Assembly (NCBI GenBank): GCA_039714395.1
Contig: JBDLJH010000007.1
Location: 1 to 64,000, forward strand
DNA length: 64,000 nt
Direction of reading: 5' to 3'
Source: JAPHSX01 sp039714395
GTDB taxonomy: Bacteria > Pseudomonadota > Gammaproteobacteria > Thiohalomonadales > Thiohalomonadaceae
Position 1 is the stretch's first letter, and each line of letters opens with the position of its first letter. A program made the position numbers and the translations under genes. The notes under the pieces were generated by a model, which did no database searches, was not told the DNA's origin, and was given only the letters and a program-made list of their open reading frames with translations. This document shows positions 52,335 to 61,492 of this stretch, piece by piece.

Positions 52335-54008
52335 ATGAGCGAAAGCTTTGCCGAACTCTTTGAAGAGTCTCTCTCCACTACCCAATTACGTCCTGGTTCC
52401 ATTGTTACTGGCACCGTAGTTTCCGTTGGTAACGACGTAGTTATTGTTAATGCAGGCCTCAAGTCTGAGGGCATGATCCCGGTTGAACAATTCCGCAACG
52501 ACAGCGGTGAACTTGAGGTTGCCGTTGGCGATCAAGTTGACGTTGCCCTGGAAGCTGTAGAAGACGGCTTCGGTTCAACCCGCCTCTCCCGTGAGAAAGC
52601 TAAGCGTGCCGAGTCCTGGACCCGCCTGGAAAGAGCCAGTGAAGCAGATGAGACCGTTACCGGTCGTATCATTGACAAGGTCAAGGGTGGATTCACCGTT
52701 GAGCTGCAAGATATCCGTGCATTCCTGCCGGGTTCTCTGGTTGATGTGCGTCCTGTACGCGACACCGCTTACCTCGAAGGTAAGGACCTTGAGTTCAAGG
52801 TTATCAAGCTCGATCGCAAACGTAACAATGTTGTTGTTTCCCGTCGTGCCGTTGTAGAAACCGAGTCCAGTGAAGAGCGCGAAGCGCTGCTGGAAAGTCT
52901 GCAGGACGGTATGGACGTTAAGGGTATCGTTAAGAACTTGACCGACTATGGTGCTTTCGTAGACCTCGGCGGTATCGATGGTCTGCTGCACATCACCGAT
53001 ATGGCGTGGAAGCGCGTTAAGCATCCAAGTGAAATCGTCAATGTTGGCGATGAGATCGATGTTAAGGTTCTGAAGTTTGACCGCGAGCGTAACCGTGTTT
53101 CTCTCGGCCTCAAGCAGATGGGTGAGGATCCGTGGGAAGATATTACGCGTCGTTATCCTGAAGGTACTCGCCTTAGCGGCAAGGTTACCAACCTCACCGA
53201 CTACGGCTGTTTCGTCGAGATCGAAGAGGGTGTTGAAGGTCTGGTACACGTTTCCGAAATGGACTGGACCAACAAGAACATTCACCCCTCCAAGGTTGTA
53301 CAGTTGGGTGACGAGACCGAGGTCATGGTTCTCGATATCGATGCCGAGCGTCGTCGCATCTCCCTGGGCATGAAGCAGTGCCAGTCCAACCCCTGGGACG
53401 AGTTTGCAGCAACCCACAACAAGGGTGTTCGCGTCTCTGGTGTTATCAAATCGATCACCGACTTTGGTATATTCATCGGTTTGGACGGTGGTATCGACGG
53501 TCTGGTTCACCTCTCCGACATCTCATGGGAAGAGGGCGGTGAGGAGATGGTTCATGACTTTAAGAAAGGTCAGGAACTTGAGGCAGTTATCCTCGCTATC
53601 GATCCTGAGCGTGAGCGCATCTCTCTCGGCATCAAGCAGATGGAGCAGGATCCCTTCTCCGACTATGTTGCACAGAACAAGAAGGGCAGCATCGTTACCG
53701 GTACCGTGCGTGAGGTTGACGCCCGTGGTGCTATCATCGACCTGGCCGATACGGTTGAAGGTTACCTACGTGCCTCAGAGCTTTCTCAAGACCGCGTAGA
53801 AGATGCTCGCACTCTTCTGAAAGCAGGTGATACGGTTGAGGCTAAGTTCCTGGGTGTTGATCGCAAGAACCGCAGCATCAACCTCTCCATCAAGGCCAAA
53901 GACTCTGATGAAGAGAGCGAAGCGATTCAGGACTACAATAGTTCAGCTCCGGTAAATGCTACTTTGGGCGATCTGCTGAAGGAGCAAATGGGTAATAAGG
54001 AAGACTAA
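52335..54008 (+). CDS. rpsA: 30S ribosomal protein S1
   Basis: RNA-binding ribosomal protein needed for translation initiation on most mRNAs. It has 557 residues, the E. coli length, with six S1 domains; repeats are seen as GSIVTGTVVSV, VTGRIIDKVKGGFTVEL, VKGIVKNLTDYGAFVDL, LSGKVTNLTDYGCFVEI, VSGVIKSITDFGIFIGL and VTGTVREVDARGAIIDL. A structured leader precedes it and the weak Shine-Dalgarno is typical of this self-regulated gene. Confidence 0.98.
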   Translation: MSESFAELFEESLSTTQLRPGSIVTGTVVSVGNDVVIVNAGLKSEGMIPVEQFRNDSGELEVAVGDQVDVALEAVEDGFGSTRLSREKAKRAESWTRLERASEADETVTGRIIDKVKGGFTVELQDIRAFLPGSLVDVRPVRDTAYLEGKDLEFKVIKLDRKRNNVVVSRRAVVETESSEEREALLESLQDGMDVKGIVKNLTDYGAFVDLGGIDGLLHITDMAWKRVKHPSEIVNVGDEIDVKVLKFDRERNRVSLGLKQMGEDPWEDITRRYPEGTRLSGKVTNLTDYGCFVEIEEGVEGLVHVSEMDWTNKNIHPSKVVQLGDETEVMVLDIDAERRRISLGMKQCQSNPWDEFAATHNKGVRVSGVIKSITDFGIFIGLDGGIDGLVHLSDISWEEGGEEMVHDFKKGQELEAVILAIDPERERISLGIKQMEQDPFSDYVAQNKKGSIVTGTVREVDARGAIIDLADTVEGYLRASELSQDRVEDARTLLKAGDTVEAKFLGVDRKNRSINLSIKAKDSDEESEAIQDYNSSAPVNATLGDLLKEQMGNKED

Positions 54009-54065
54009 TGGCACGGTGGGGGACGTTTTAAGCGCCTCCCACCTCCATCATCTCGGGGAGTAATA

Positions 54066-54386
54066 ATGACAAAATCAGAATTAATCGAAAAACTCTTCTC
54101 TCGTAAGCAGTCACAACTGGCCTATAAAGATGTCGAGTTGGCGGTGAAAACCATCCTCGATCAGATGGGTCACAGCCTGTCCACTGGAGAGCGAATTGAG
54201 ATTCGTGGCTTTGGTAGTTTCTCCCTACACTATCGTCCCCCGCGTATGGGTCGTAATCCTAAGACCGGTGCCTCGGTAGCCCTTGGTTCAAAGTATGTTC
54301 CACACTTTAAACCTGGTAAAGAGTTGCGTGAGCGTGTAGATGAAGGCCTGAAGTTAGGCAATCAAATTCAGGGTGATAATTCCTGA
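54066..54386 (+). CDS. ihfB: Integration host factor subunit beta
   Basis: DNA-bending protein of the HU/IHF family, 106 residues (E. coli 94, so about 12 extra at the C-terminus). MTKSELIEKL, GERIEIRGFGSFSLHYRPPR and MGRNPKTGASV contain the beta-arm and the intercalating Pro of RNPKTG. GGGGAG lies 6 bases before ATG 54066. The order rpsA-ihfB-lapA-lapB is conserved. Confidence 0.96.
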   Translation: MTKSELIEKLFSRKQSQLAYKDVELAVKTILDQMGHSLSTGERIEIRGFGSFSLHYRPPRMGRNPKTGASVALGSKYVPHFKPGKELRERVDEGLKLGNQIQGDNS

Positions 54387-54537
54387 TCGCAAATATCATA
54401 AAGTGCAATGCTTTGTGGATAGTTTGCCCATCTTTGATCTGTAACAAACGAAGCAATCAATTTGTTGCAGTCTGTTTCGGGATTTTTTACTCCCAGTCAA
54501 ATAGTAAATACCAAGGCTTCACATAGGGATAGACTTA

Positions 54538-54831
54538 ATGAAACGCGCCTTGATCATTACTTTTCTTTTATCTATTGCCCTATTCGGTAGCGCCCTGACA
54601 CAACTTAATGTTGAAGTCGTCAATTTCAATTACTATTTTGGTTCCATAAATATCCTCCTGCCCTTGTTGCTTATGTTGGCACTTGCCTGCGGAGTGCTGC
54701 TAGGGGGGCTTTTGACCCTGGGTATGACACTCACCGCCAGCGCAGAGAAGCGACGTCTGCATCGTACCTTACGACTGCGCGAACAGGAGATCAGCAATCT
54801 TCGCGAGATCCCGATCAAGGGACGCCACTAA
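54538..54831 (+). CDS. lapA: Lipopolysaccharide assembly protein LapA (DUF1049)
   Basis: A 97-residue inner-membrane protein with two helices (about 5-22 and 41-67) and a basic C-terminal tail (EKRRLHRTLRLREQEISNL). NVEVVNFNYYFGSINILLPL is typical of LapA/YciS. Together with LapB it helps couple lipopolysaccharide synthesis with transport. Its stop is directly followed by the lapB GTG. Confidence 0.92.
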   Translation: MKRALIITFLLSIALFGSALTQLNVEVVNFNYYFGSINILLPLLLMLALACGVLLGGLLTLGMTLTASAEKRRLHRTLRLREQEISNLREIPIKGRH

Positions 54832-55995
54832 GTGGGACAGGAACTGCTGTTTCTATTATTGCCATTGGCTGCTCTTTCTGGTTGGCTCATTGGGCGCCGT
54901 CGAAAGGGACAGAATGATAAAGCCAGTGATGACTGCTTCTCACTCTCACAGGACTATTTTAAGGGGCTAAATTACCTTCTAAATGAACAGTCCGACAAAG
55001 CACTTGAAGTGTTTATTCAGATGTCCGAGCTCGATAGTGAAACGGTCGAGTTGCACTTCACCCTGGCTAATCTTCTGGTTAAACGTGGTGAGGTAGATCG
55101 TGCCATTCGTATCCATCAAAACCTTATTGCCAGGCCAACGCTGTCCCCTCATGATCGCAACCGCGCTCTTTATGAGTTAGCTCAGGATTACATGCGTGCA
55201 GGATTACTTGATCGGGCGGAAGGACTGTTCTCTGAATTGGTCGATGATGTCAGCTTTGGTCAACAGAGTCGTCAGCAACTACTGGATGTCTACCAGCAGG
55301 AGAAGGAGTGGGATAAGGCGATTGTGATAGCTCGTCGTCTCCATGATCTTAAAAGTGGATCTCAGACTGTATTAGCCCACTTCTTCTGTGAACAGGCTAA
55401 CGAGGCTCTGCAACAGGGTGATTCATCGTTAGCCATGAAAAGAGTTAGGCGTGCCTTTAATGAGGATCGCAATAGTGTGCGAGCGAGCTTAATTGAGGCA
55501 AAGATTCATCTGCGCAATCAAAACCACAGGGCAGCGATTAAGTCTCTGAAGAAGGTAACGCAGCAGAACAGTGAATATCTACCACTTATCCTTGAACCAC
55601 TACAACAGGCCTATGAGCAACAGGGTAATCTGGATGAGTATGTTGCCTTTCTTCGCCAGCTGCCGGATGAGGGGAGTTTAAGTTCGGCACTCAAGCTGAG
55701 TGAGCAGCTGCAACATCGTGAAGGCAATGAGAACGCGACACAGTTATTGACCCCGTTATTACGCCGCCGCCCGTCTTTGCGTATTCTCAAACGCTTACTG
55801 GAACTGCGTGCAAATAAGCGTTCTGATGATGCAGAGTTGCAACTGGCATTGATAACGTTGGATAAGTTTTTAGCAGATAAGCCGGTTTTTCACTGCGAAA
55901 ATTGTGGTTTCAGCTCAAAGACGATGCAGTGGCAGTGTCCTAGTTGTAAGCAGTGGGATCGGGTAAAACCGATTCATGGTATTGAAGGCGATTAG
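54832..55995 (+). CDS. lapB: Lipopolysaccharide assembly protein LapB (YciM)
   Basis: A 387-residue inner-membrane TPR protein: N-terminal membrane helix (about 3-20), several TPR units (for example DYFKGLNYLLNEQSDKALEV and NRALYELAQDYMRAGLLDRA), and a C-terminal rubredoxin-like metal site with CENCGF and CPSCKQWD. In E. coli it controls LpxC stability through FtsH. The start is GTG 54832 immediately after lapA, the usual coupling. Confidence 0.94.
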   Translation: MGQELLFLLLPLAALSGWLIGRRRKGQNDKASDDCFSLSQDYFKGLNYLLNEQSDKALEVFIQMSELDSETVELHFTLANLLVKRGEVDRAIRIHQNLIARPTLSPHDRNRALYELAQDYMRAGLLDRAEGLFSELVDDVSFGQQSRQQLLDVYQQEKEWDKAIVIARRLHDLKSGSQTVLAHFFCEQANEALQQGDSSLAMKRVRRAFNEDRNSVRASLIEAKIHLRNQNHRAAIKSLKKVTQQNSEYLPLILEPLQQAYEQQGNLDEYVAFLRQLPDEGSLSSALKLSEQLQHREGNENATQLLTPLLRRRPSLRILKRLLELRANKRSDDAELQLALITLDKFLADKPVFHCENCGFSSKTMQWQCPSCKQWDRVKPIHGIEGD

Positions 55996-56009
55996 ATAAA
56001 GGTTAATAA

Positions 56010-56708
56010 ATGAGTAATAATTCCCCTATCATCGTGGCACTTGATTTCCCCTCAGCGGAGCAGGCATTAGCACTGGTTGCACGCCTGCAACCTGAGCGCT
56101 GTAGCCTCAAAGTAGGTAAGGAGCTGTTTACCCGTGGCGGACCAGAGTTGGTCGAACAGCTGGTAGCAAAGGGCTATGATGTTTTTCTGGATCTAAAATT
56201 TCACGACATCCCTAATACTGTTGCCGCAGCCTGTAGTGCGGCAGCCGATCTCGGTGTGTGGATGGTTAACGTCCACGCGCAGGGAGGCCGCCGCATGATG
56301 GAATCAGCTCATGAGGCACTGCAAAAATCATCGCATCAGCCTCAGTTGATTGCTGTCACCATCCTCACCAGCATGGGTGAGAAGGATATTCACGAGGTTG
56401 GTCTTGCCGGCAGCCCTGCAGATAATGTTAAGCGTCTGGCCATGCTGGCCCAGGATTCAGGACTTGATGGTGTCGTTTGCTCGCCGCAGGAAGTAACCAT
56501 GTTGCGTGAGTCTATCGGCAGTGACTTTAGCCTGGTAACACCTGGAATACGACCAAGCTGGGCTGCCAAGGGCGATCAGACTCGTATCACAACACCTGCT
56601 GATGCGATGACCATGGGGTCGAGTTACCTGGTAATTGGTCGCCCTATTACGGGTGCTGCTGAGCCTCTTGATGCTTTGGCCAAGATTGAGGCTGAGCTTT
56701 CATCCTAG
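56010..56708 (+). CDS. pyrF: Orotidine 5'-phosphate decarboxylase
   Basis: Last step of UMP synthesis, 232 residues. IIVALDFPSAEQAL opens it; the catalytic DLKFHDIPNTV (about 60-70) contains the Asp-Lys-Asp set. TPGIRPSW and YLVIGRPITGA form the phosphate loop. ATG 56010 with AAGG upstream. It follows lapB by 14 bases. Confidence 0.96.
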   Translation: MSNNSPIIVALDFPSAEQALALVARLQPERCSLKVGKELFTRGGPELVEQLVAKGYDVFLDLKFHDIPNTVAAACSAAADLGVWMVNVHAQGGRRMMESAHEALQKSSHQPQLIAVTILTSMGEKDIHEVGLAGSPADNVKRLAMLAQDSGLDGVVCSPQEVTMLRESIGSDFSLVTPGIRPSWAAKGDQTRITTPADAMTMGSSYLVIGRPITGAAEPLDALAKIEAELSS

Positions 56709-56828
56709 TACTAAACGGGAAATAACCCTACATAAATACTGGCATTATCTGATAGCCTGTCTTGCTGCTCTGTAATTATCCTGTTCGTGGCACTGGATGC
56801 CTCACAGTAATTAACGGAGAAAATCAGA

Positions 56829-57098
56829 ATGAAAAATATTATCCAACTATTTGTAGCGGTCACCCTACTCTTTGCTAGCCACTTCGCTGTAGCAGAGGTT
56901 GTAAATATCAACACAGCCGATGCCCAGACACTTGCCGCCAATATTGTTGGTGTTGGGGAGAAGAAGTCATTGGCCATTGTTGCATTTCGTGATGAGCATG
57001 GCCCCTTTAAGTCAGTTGATGAAATGACTCAGGTGAAGGGTATTGGTCTGAAGCTGGTGGATAAGAACCGTGAAAACCTCACCATAAAGAGTAAGTAG
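56829..57098 (+). CDS. ComEA-like helix-hairpin-helix protein
   Basis: An 89-residue exported protein: signal peptide (about 1-22, ending FAVA), then VVNINTADAQTLAANIVGVG and FKSVDEMTQVKGIGLKLV, the double helix-hairpin-helix DNA-binding fold of ComEA. In competent bacteria ComEA pulls DNA through the outer membrane; other competence genes are not in this window. GGAG precedes the ATG at 56829. Confidence 0.92.
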   Translation: MKNIIQLFVAVTLLFASHFAVAEVVNINTADAQTLAANIVGVGEKKSLAIVAFRDEHGPFKSVDEMTQVKGIGLKLVDKNRENLTIKSK

Positions 57099-57117
57099 TT
57101 AAGATAAATAACTAGTG

Positions 57118-57151
57118 GCGGGCAACACTTTTCGGTGTTGCCCGCTTTTTT
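57118..57151 (+). terminator. Rho-independent terminator after the comEA-like gene
   Basis: Stem GCGGGCAACAC (57118-57128) / GTGTTGCCCGC (57135-57145), loop TTTTCG, then six T that reach into the stop codon of the convergent hflD. Confidence 0.92.
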
Positions 57152-57767
57152 ATGCCAGCAGGGTTTCTGCTTCTTTAATGATGGCGTGTCGCGTGAACAG
57201 TAGCTGCCAACGGCTGCCACCACATTGCCGCCATAACACCGCTGCTCGAATGCCTGCTAGTAAGAGTGAACGCACCTTGTTGGCCGTATCAGGATTTTCA
57301 AGATAGTTATTCTCACCGCTCACCATAATGCGGGGGCCCAGCGTACTGATGTTGTTTAGGTAGATATCGGCCAGGCGTGCTGTAACATTGGGATGGGTGA
57401 TCTCAAAATGTTCCAGTTGCTGTTCCATCGACTGCAGCTCTTCAGCGACCTTATTAAGTACATCAGGTTTTTTTTCCAGTAGTCGCTGTAGTTGTAACAG
57501 ATTAATAATGTAGCGGGTCTTATCGGCACTTCGTTGCGAGGTATCTTTACCGAGTTGTGTGATCACGGCCCGTAGCCCCAATCCTAGCTCCAACCTGGAG
57601 CCGTAGACCTCTTCAGCATCCTGTGGTGAGGTAATAAACAGGCTGCGCATCAGTGTCTCGAACTCTGGCTGTGCCAGTGAACCGGTGTGCGCAAGCTGTG
57701 TTACCAGAGAGGTGGCCTGGAACAGGCCGGCCAGTGCAATGCTTCGTTCCTTCAGAGTATGTTTCAT
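57150..57767 (-). CDS. hflD: High-frequency lysogenization protein HflD (YcfC)
   Basis: A 205-residue, mainly helical peripheral membrane protein. ERSIALAGLFQATSLVTQLA opens the family, and LADIYLNNISTLGPRIMV and IRAAVLWRQCGGSRWQLLF end it. In E. coli it affects phage lambda CII; the cellular role is unclear. It overlaps mnmA by 4 bases (ATGA), the conserved mnmA-hflD pair. Confidence 0.94.
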   Translation of the reverse strand: MKHTLKERSIALAGLFQATSLVTQLAHTGSLAQPEFETLMRSLFITSPQDAEEVYGSRLELGLGLRAVITQLGKDTSQRSADKTRYIINLLQLQRLLEKKPDVLNKVAEELQSMEQQLEHFEITHPNVTARLADIYLNNISTLGPRIMVSGENNYLENPDTANKVRSLLLAGIRAAVLWRQCGGSRWQLLFTRHAIIKEAETLLA

Positions 57768-58879
57768 AACAGCGATTGAACCTCTTGCTGATCGGTACCT
57801 TCAATGATGCCGCCACCAAGGCAGACATCACCATCGTAAAACACTACTGATTGACCTGCGGTAACAGCACGCTGCGCCTCGTCGAACTCTACTGTGCAAC
57901 TGTCTCCTGACAATTGAGTGATAGTGCATGCCTGATCCTGCTGCCTATAGCGGACCTTGGCACGACAGGTGTAAGGGACGTTGGGCGGCTCACCACGTAC
58001 CCAGTGCAGCTGTGAGGCCTCAAGAGTGCGGCAGAAGAGCAGCGGGTGGTCGTGCCCCTGTGCGGCGATAAGAACGTTGTTCTCCAGTGACTTACCGACG
58101 ACGAACCACGGCTCATCGGGATAACCGGCTACGCCTCCGATACCCAAGCCCTGACGCTGGCCCAGAGTGTAGTACATCAGTCCACTGTGGCGACCAATTG
58201 TCTCGCCCTCTGGTGTCTTAATATCGCCCGGTTGTGCAGGCAGATAGCGACTGAGAAATTCGCGGAACTTTCGCTCACCAATAAAGCAGATCCCGGTACT
58301 ATCTTTTTTATTGTGTGTAATGAGCTGGTGGCATTCAGCAAGTTCGCGCACCTCCGACTTGTTTAATTCACCAACGGGGAATAGTGCATGACGTAGCTGG
58401 TTTTGCCCCAATGTGTAGAGAAAATAACTCTGGTCCTTGTCCGGGTCACGCCCCTTGAGGAGGCGATAGTGGCCATCAACAATATCGCGTCGCACGTAGT
58501 GGCCGGTGGCGATGTGATCGGCACCAAGGCGCTGTGCATATTCGAGAAATGCCTTGAACTTGATCTCCTTGTTGCAGAGGATATCGGGGTTGGGTGTGCG
58601 GCCCGCTTTGTATTCAGCGAGGAAGTGTTCAAATACACGATCCCAGTACTCGGCCGAAAAATTGACCCGGTGCAGTTCTACGCCAAGTGTTTGCGCAACA
58701 CTCTCTGCATCCTTCAGATCAACGGCGGCGGCACAGTATTCAGCATCGTCGTCCTCTTCCCAGTTTTTCATGAAGAGGGCCTCGACGTGGTAACCCTGCT
58801 CCTTGAGTAGCAGGGTCGTTACCGAGGAGTCGACGCCGCCGGAGAGGCCGACGATGATGTTTTCGATCTTTTCGCTCAT
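57764..58879 (-). CDS. mnmA: tRNA-specific 2-thiouridylase MnmA
   Basis: Adds sulfur at wobble U34 of Lys, Glu and Gln tRNAs, 371 residues. PP-loop IIVGLSGGVDSSVTTLLL (about 8-25); the two catalytic cysteines are in NPDILCNKEIKF and STGICFIGERKF. TLGQRQGLGIGG and FDEAQRAVTAGQSVVFYDG are conserved further along. No sulfur relay (tusBCD) genes are nearby. It starts at ATG 58879. Confidence 0.97.
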   Translation of the reverse strand: MSEKIENIIVGLSGGVDSSVTTLLLKEQGYHVEALFMKNWEEDDDAEYCAAAVDLKDAESVAQTLGVELHRVNFSAEYWDRVFEHFLAEYKAGRTPNPDILCNKEIKFKAFLEYAQRLGADHIATGHYVRRDIVDGHYRLLKGRDPDKDQSYFLYTLGQNQLRHALFPVGELNKSEVRELAECHQLITHNKKDSTGICFIGERKFREFLSRYLPAQPGDIKTPEGETIGRHSGLMYYTLGQRQGLGIGGVAGYPDEPWFVVGKSLENNVLIAAQGHDHPLLFCRTLEASQLHWVRGEPPNVPYTCRAKVRYRQQDQACTITQLSGDSCTVEFDEAQRAVTAGQSVVFYDGDVCLGGGIIEGTDQQEVQSLL

Positions 58880-58954
58880 GCTCTATATCGTGATCAATAA
58901 AGTAGGGATTATATCGTGATTACCACAGGTGCGTGTGCATACACGGGTCGAAAT

Positions 58955-59578
58955 CTATCTGCGTTTGTTTACCGGGCGATGGTTTTTTTGTGGGCCGCTG
59001 CGGCTTTGATGTTTGTGGCGTGTAGCAGCGGGTAACTCCACATCCAGCATACGCCACTCGCCGCTGCTCAGGTCATCCAATGTCCAGGGGCCAATGGAAT
59101 AACGAATCAGCCGCAGGGTTGGGTGACCGATAGCAGCGGTCATGCGACGCACCTGGCGGTTTCTGCCTTCACGTATCGTCAGTTCCAGCCAGCTATCGGC
59201 GATATTCTTGCGAACGCGTATTGGTGGTGTTCGTGGCCATAATGCCTCAGGTTCCTCGATGCGTCGTACCTCGGCGGGAAGGCTTATACCGTCTTTAAGT
59301 TCTACCCCGGATCTCAGTTGTTGTAGTACCACCTCATCGGGTTCGCCTTCTACCTGCACCCAGTAGCGTTTTTCCATTTTGTTCCTGGGGTGGGCGATTT
59401 GGTGTTGCAGTTCCCCTCTTTCGCTCAACACCACCAACCCCTCGCTGTCACGGTCCAAGCGCCCTGCAGGGTAAAAGCTCTTTTGCGAAATAAACTCGGC
59501 GAGGGTGTGTCGTCCCTCTGCATCGGTGAACTGGCACAGCACGTCATAGGGCTTGTTGAAGAGGATGATTCGCGACAT
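58955..59578 (-). CDS. rluE: 23S rRNA pseudouridine synthase, RluE type
   Basis: A 207-residue RsuA-family synthase without S4 domain. The catalytic Asp is in AGRLDRDSEGLVVL (about residue 41); ILFNKPYDVLCQF opens the family and REGRNRQVRRMTAAIGHPTLRLIR follows in two motifs near 140. The C-terminus is basic (RHKHQSRSGPQKNHRPVNKRR region), longer than usual and likely RNA-binding. RluE modifies U2457 in E. coli; the site here is inferred. Confidence 0.92.
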   Translation of the reverse strand: MSRIILFNKPYDVLCQFTDAEGRHTLAEFISQKSFYPAGRLDRDSEGLVVLSERGELQHQIAHPRNKMEKRYWVQVEGEPDEVVLQQLRSGVELKDGISLPAEVRRIEEPEALWPRTPPIRVRKNIADSWLELTIREGRNRQVRRMTAAIGHPTLRLIRYSIGPWTLDDLSSGEWRMLDVELPAATRHKHQSRSGPQKNHRPVNKRR

Positions 59579-59680
59579 AGGTGGTGTGTAATGATATGTA
59601 AACTAACGTCTACTAGTCTATCAGTGTTGGAGTGGATTGAAACAGGAGGATTTCACTGTCACTACAATTTACACACAATC

Positions 59681-59709
59681 TTTACATCATATTACGATTT
59701 TATTGTATT
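59681..59709 (+). promoter_or_regulatory. Candidate sigma-70 promoter for icd
   Basis: TTTACA (59681-59686), 17-base spacer, TGTATT (59704-59709). Start near 59716 would leave a leader of about 75 bases before ATG 59792. The match is moderate (5/6 and 4/6). Confidence 0.35.
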
Positions 59710-59791
59710 GAAATTGATGCATGTGCCACTATTTAGAGTGTATTGGTGGCCCGATTTCGGTCACTCATATTCCACCTGAACAGGAGCCCCT

Positions 59792-61048
59792 ATGGCATTC
59801 GACAAGATCCAGCTTCCCGAGTCTGGAGAGAAAATTAGCATTAACAGTGATTTCTCTCTCAATGTACCCAATTGCCCCATCATTCCCTTTATCGAGGGCG
59901 ACGGCATCGGTGTCGATGTTACCCCGGTGATGAAGCGCGTGGTCGATGCGGCGGTAGAGAAGGCCTATGGGGGCAAGCGCGCCATTTCCTGGATGGAAGT
60001 CTATGCCGGTGAGAAGGCCAACAGCCTCTATGGCGACGATGTCTGGTTGCCAGAAGAGACCTTTGAGGCGGTGAAGGAGTACGTAGTCTCCATCAAAGGG
60101 CCGCTGACTACACCGGTAGGCGGTGGCATGCGCTCGCTCAACGTTAGCCTGCGCCAGGTGCTCGACCTCTACGTCTGTCTGCGCCCTGTTCGCTACTACG
60201 ATGGCACCCCCAGCCCAGTGAAGGAACCTGAGAAGACCGATATGGTGATCTTCCGTGAAAACTCCGAGGACATCTATGCAGGGATTGAGTGGGCCGCCGG
60301 GACGGATGAGGCACAGAAGGTGATCAACTTCCTGCAACAGGAGATGGGGGTAACCAGAATTCGTTTTCCTGAGAGCTCTGGCATCGGTATTAAGCCCGTC
60401 TCCGAGGAGGGCACTAAGCGCCTGGTGCGAAAGGCGATTCAATACGCCATTGATAACGATCGTAATTCGGTCACCCTGGTGCATAAGGGCAACATCATGA
60501 AGTTCACCGAGGGGGCCTTCAAGAGCTGGGGCTATGAGCTGGCAAAGGAGGAGTTTGATGCCTCCGAGATCGATGGTGGCCCCTGGTGCTCCTTTAAAAA
60601 CCCGAATACCGGCAAGGAGATAGTGATTAAGGATGTGATTGCCGATGCCTTCCTGCAGCAGATCCTGCTGCGCCCGGCAGAGTACGACGTGATTGCTACG
60701 CTGAATCTTAATGGAGATTACGTGTCAGATGCCCTGGCCGCCCAGGTGGGGGGGATCGGTATCGCCCCGGGAGCCAACCTCTCCGATAGCATTGCGATGT
60801 TTGAGGCGACCCACGGCACGGCCCCTAAGTATGCAGGCAAGGATCAGGTCAATCCCGGCTCTATCATCCTCTCTGCCGAGATGATGCTACGTCACCTCGG
60901 CTGGTTCGAGGCGGCAGATCTTATCGTCAAGGGTATGGAGGGGGCGATTGCGGCGAAGAGCGTGACCTACGACCTTGAGCGTCTGATGGAGGGGGCAACA
61001 TTGCTCAGCTGTTCCGCCTTCGGAGAGGCAATGATAGAAAGAATGTAG
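59792..61048 (+). CDS. icd: Isocitrate dehydrogenase [NADP+]
   Basis: TCA cycle enzyme giving 2-oxoglutarate and CO2, 418 residues (E. coli 416). IPFIEGDGIGVDVTPVM near residue 30, the substrate loop GGGMRSLNVSLRQ with the serine phosphorylated by AceK in E. coli, RENSEDIYAGIEW, HKGNIMKFTEGAF and ATHGTAPKYAG. AGGAG precedes ATG 59792. It converges with cspD; only six bases separate their stops. Confidence 0.97.
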   Translation: MAFDKIQLPESGEKISINSDFSLNVPNCPIIPFIEGDGIGVDVTPVMKRVVDAAVEKAYGGKRAISWMEVYAGEKANSLYGDDVWLPEETFEAVKEYVVSIKGPLTTPVGGGMRSLNVSLRQVLDLYVCLRPVRYYDGTPSPVKEPEKTDMVIFRENSEDIYAGIEWAAGTDEAQKVINFLQQEMGVTRIRFPESSGIGIKPVSEEGTKRLVRKAIQYAIDNDRNSVTLVHKGNIMKFTEGAFKSWGYELAKEEFDASEIDGGPWCSFKNPNTGKEIVIKDVIADAFLQQILLRPAEYDVIATLNLNGDYVSDALAAQVGGIGIAPGANLSDSIAMFEATHGTAPKYAGKDQVNPGSIILSAEMMLRHLGWFEAADLIVKGMEGAIAAKSVTYDLERLMEGATLLSCSAFGEAMIERM

Positions 61049-61054
61049 CGAAAC

Positions 61055-61336
61055 TTAGATCTGGGACTGCGGCGGAGTAACAGAGAAATCCGCTGCCTCA
61101 TCCTGCACTGGGGTGTCAGCATCCTCAGGCTCTATCTGCTTGAGGTAGGAAGCAGTCAGCCCCTTGGGGCCGTAGTAGAGAGAAAATTCAACCCTCTGGC
61201 CATGTTTAAGGCTTTTGAATCCCTCCATATCGATGGCGCTGTGGTGTACGAAGACCTCGCTCTTGTCCTCGTCATCCATCGTGACAAAGCCATAGCCCTT
61301 GTCATTGTTGAACCATTTCATTACACCTGTTGCCAT
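61055..61336 (-). CDS. cspD: Cold-shock domain protein (CspD-like)
   Basis: A 93-residue protein. Residues 1-68 are a cold-shock domain: GVMKWFNNDKGYGFV with RNP1 KGYGFV, and RNP2 VFVHHS. The C-terminal 25 residues are an acidic, proline-containing extension (EPEDADTPVQDEAADF), longer than in E. coli CspD (74 residues). The position next to clpS-clpA is the standard one for cspD, a stationary-phase inhibitor of replication in E. coli. Function here is inferred. Confidence 0.9.
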   Translation of the reverse strand: MATGVMKWFNNDKGYGFVTMDDEDKSEVFVHHSAIDMEGFKSLKHGQRVEFSLYYGPKGLTASYLKQIEPEDADTPVQDEAADFSVTPPQSQI

Positions 61337-61378
61337 ACTATTAAGTCCGTCTCTTTAAAGTGAGCGTCTAATTCTCTC

Positions 61379-61419
61379 TGCCATAATGTATTATGTATGG
61401 CATTCGTGAAATTCTTCAA
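61379..61419 (-). promoter_or_regulatory. Candidate cspD promoter overlapped by a perfect inverted repeat
   Basis: Minus strand: -35 TTGAAG (61414-61419), 18-base spacer, -10 CATAAT (61390-61395). The -10 box lies in the loop of a perfect inverted repeat TGCCATA (61379-61385) / TATGGCA (61396-61402), a possible operator between divergent cspD and clpS. Confidence 0.4.
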
Positions 61420-61492
61420 CATCTGATTAAAATAGTCAAGTAATGGCTTGGGATTTCAGAAAACGCCATCATAGATATAGGTAAGAGACACA

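Noticed and set aside
52575..53510. A 311-codon open frame antisense to rpsA.
   Set aside because: It mirrors the repetitive S1 domains and has no recognisable motif; S1 is certain on the plus strand.
54387..54500. Terminator between ihfB and lapA suggested by GGGATTTTTT.
   Set aside because: Only a weak, interrupted stem (CGAA/TTCG, GCAA/TTGC) precedes the T run.
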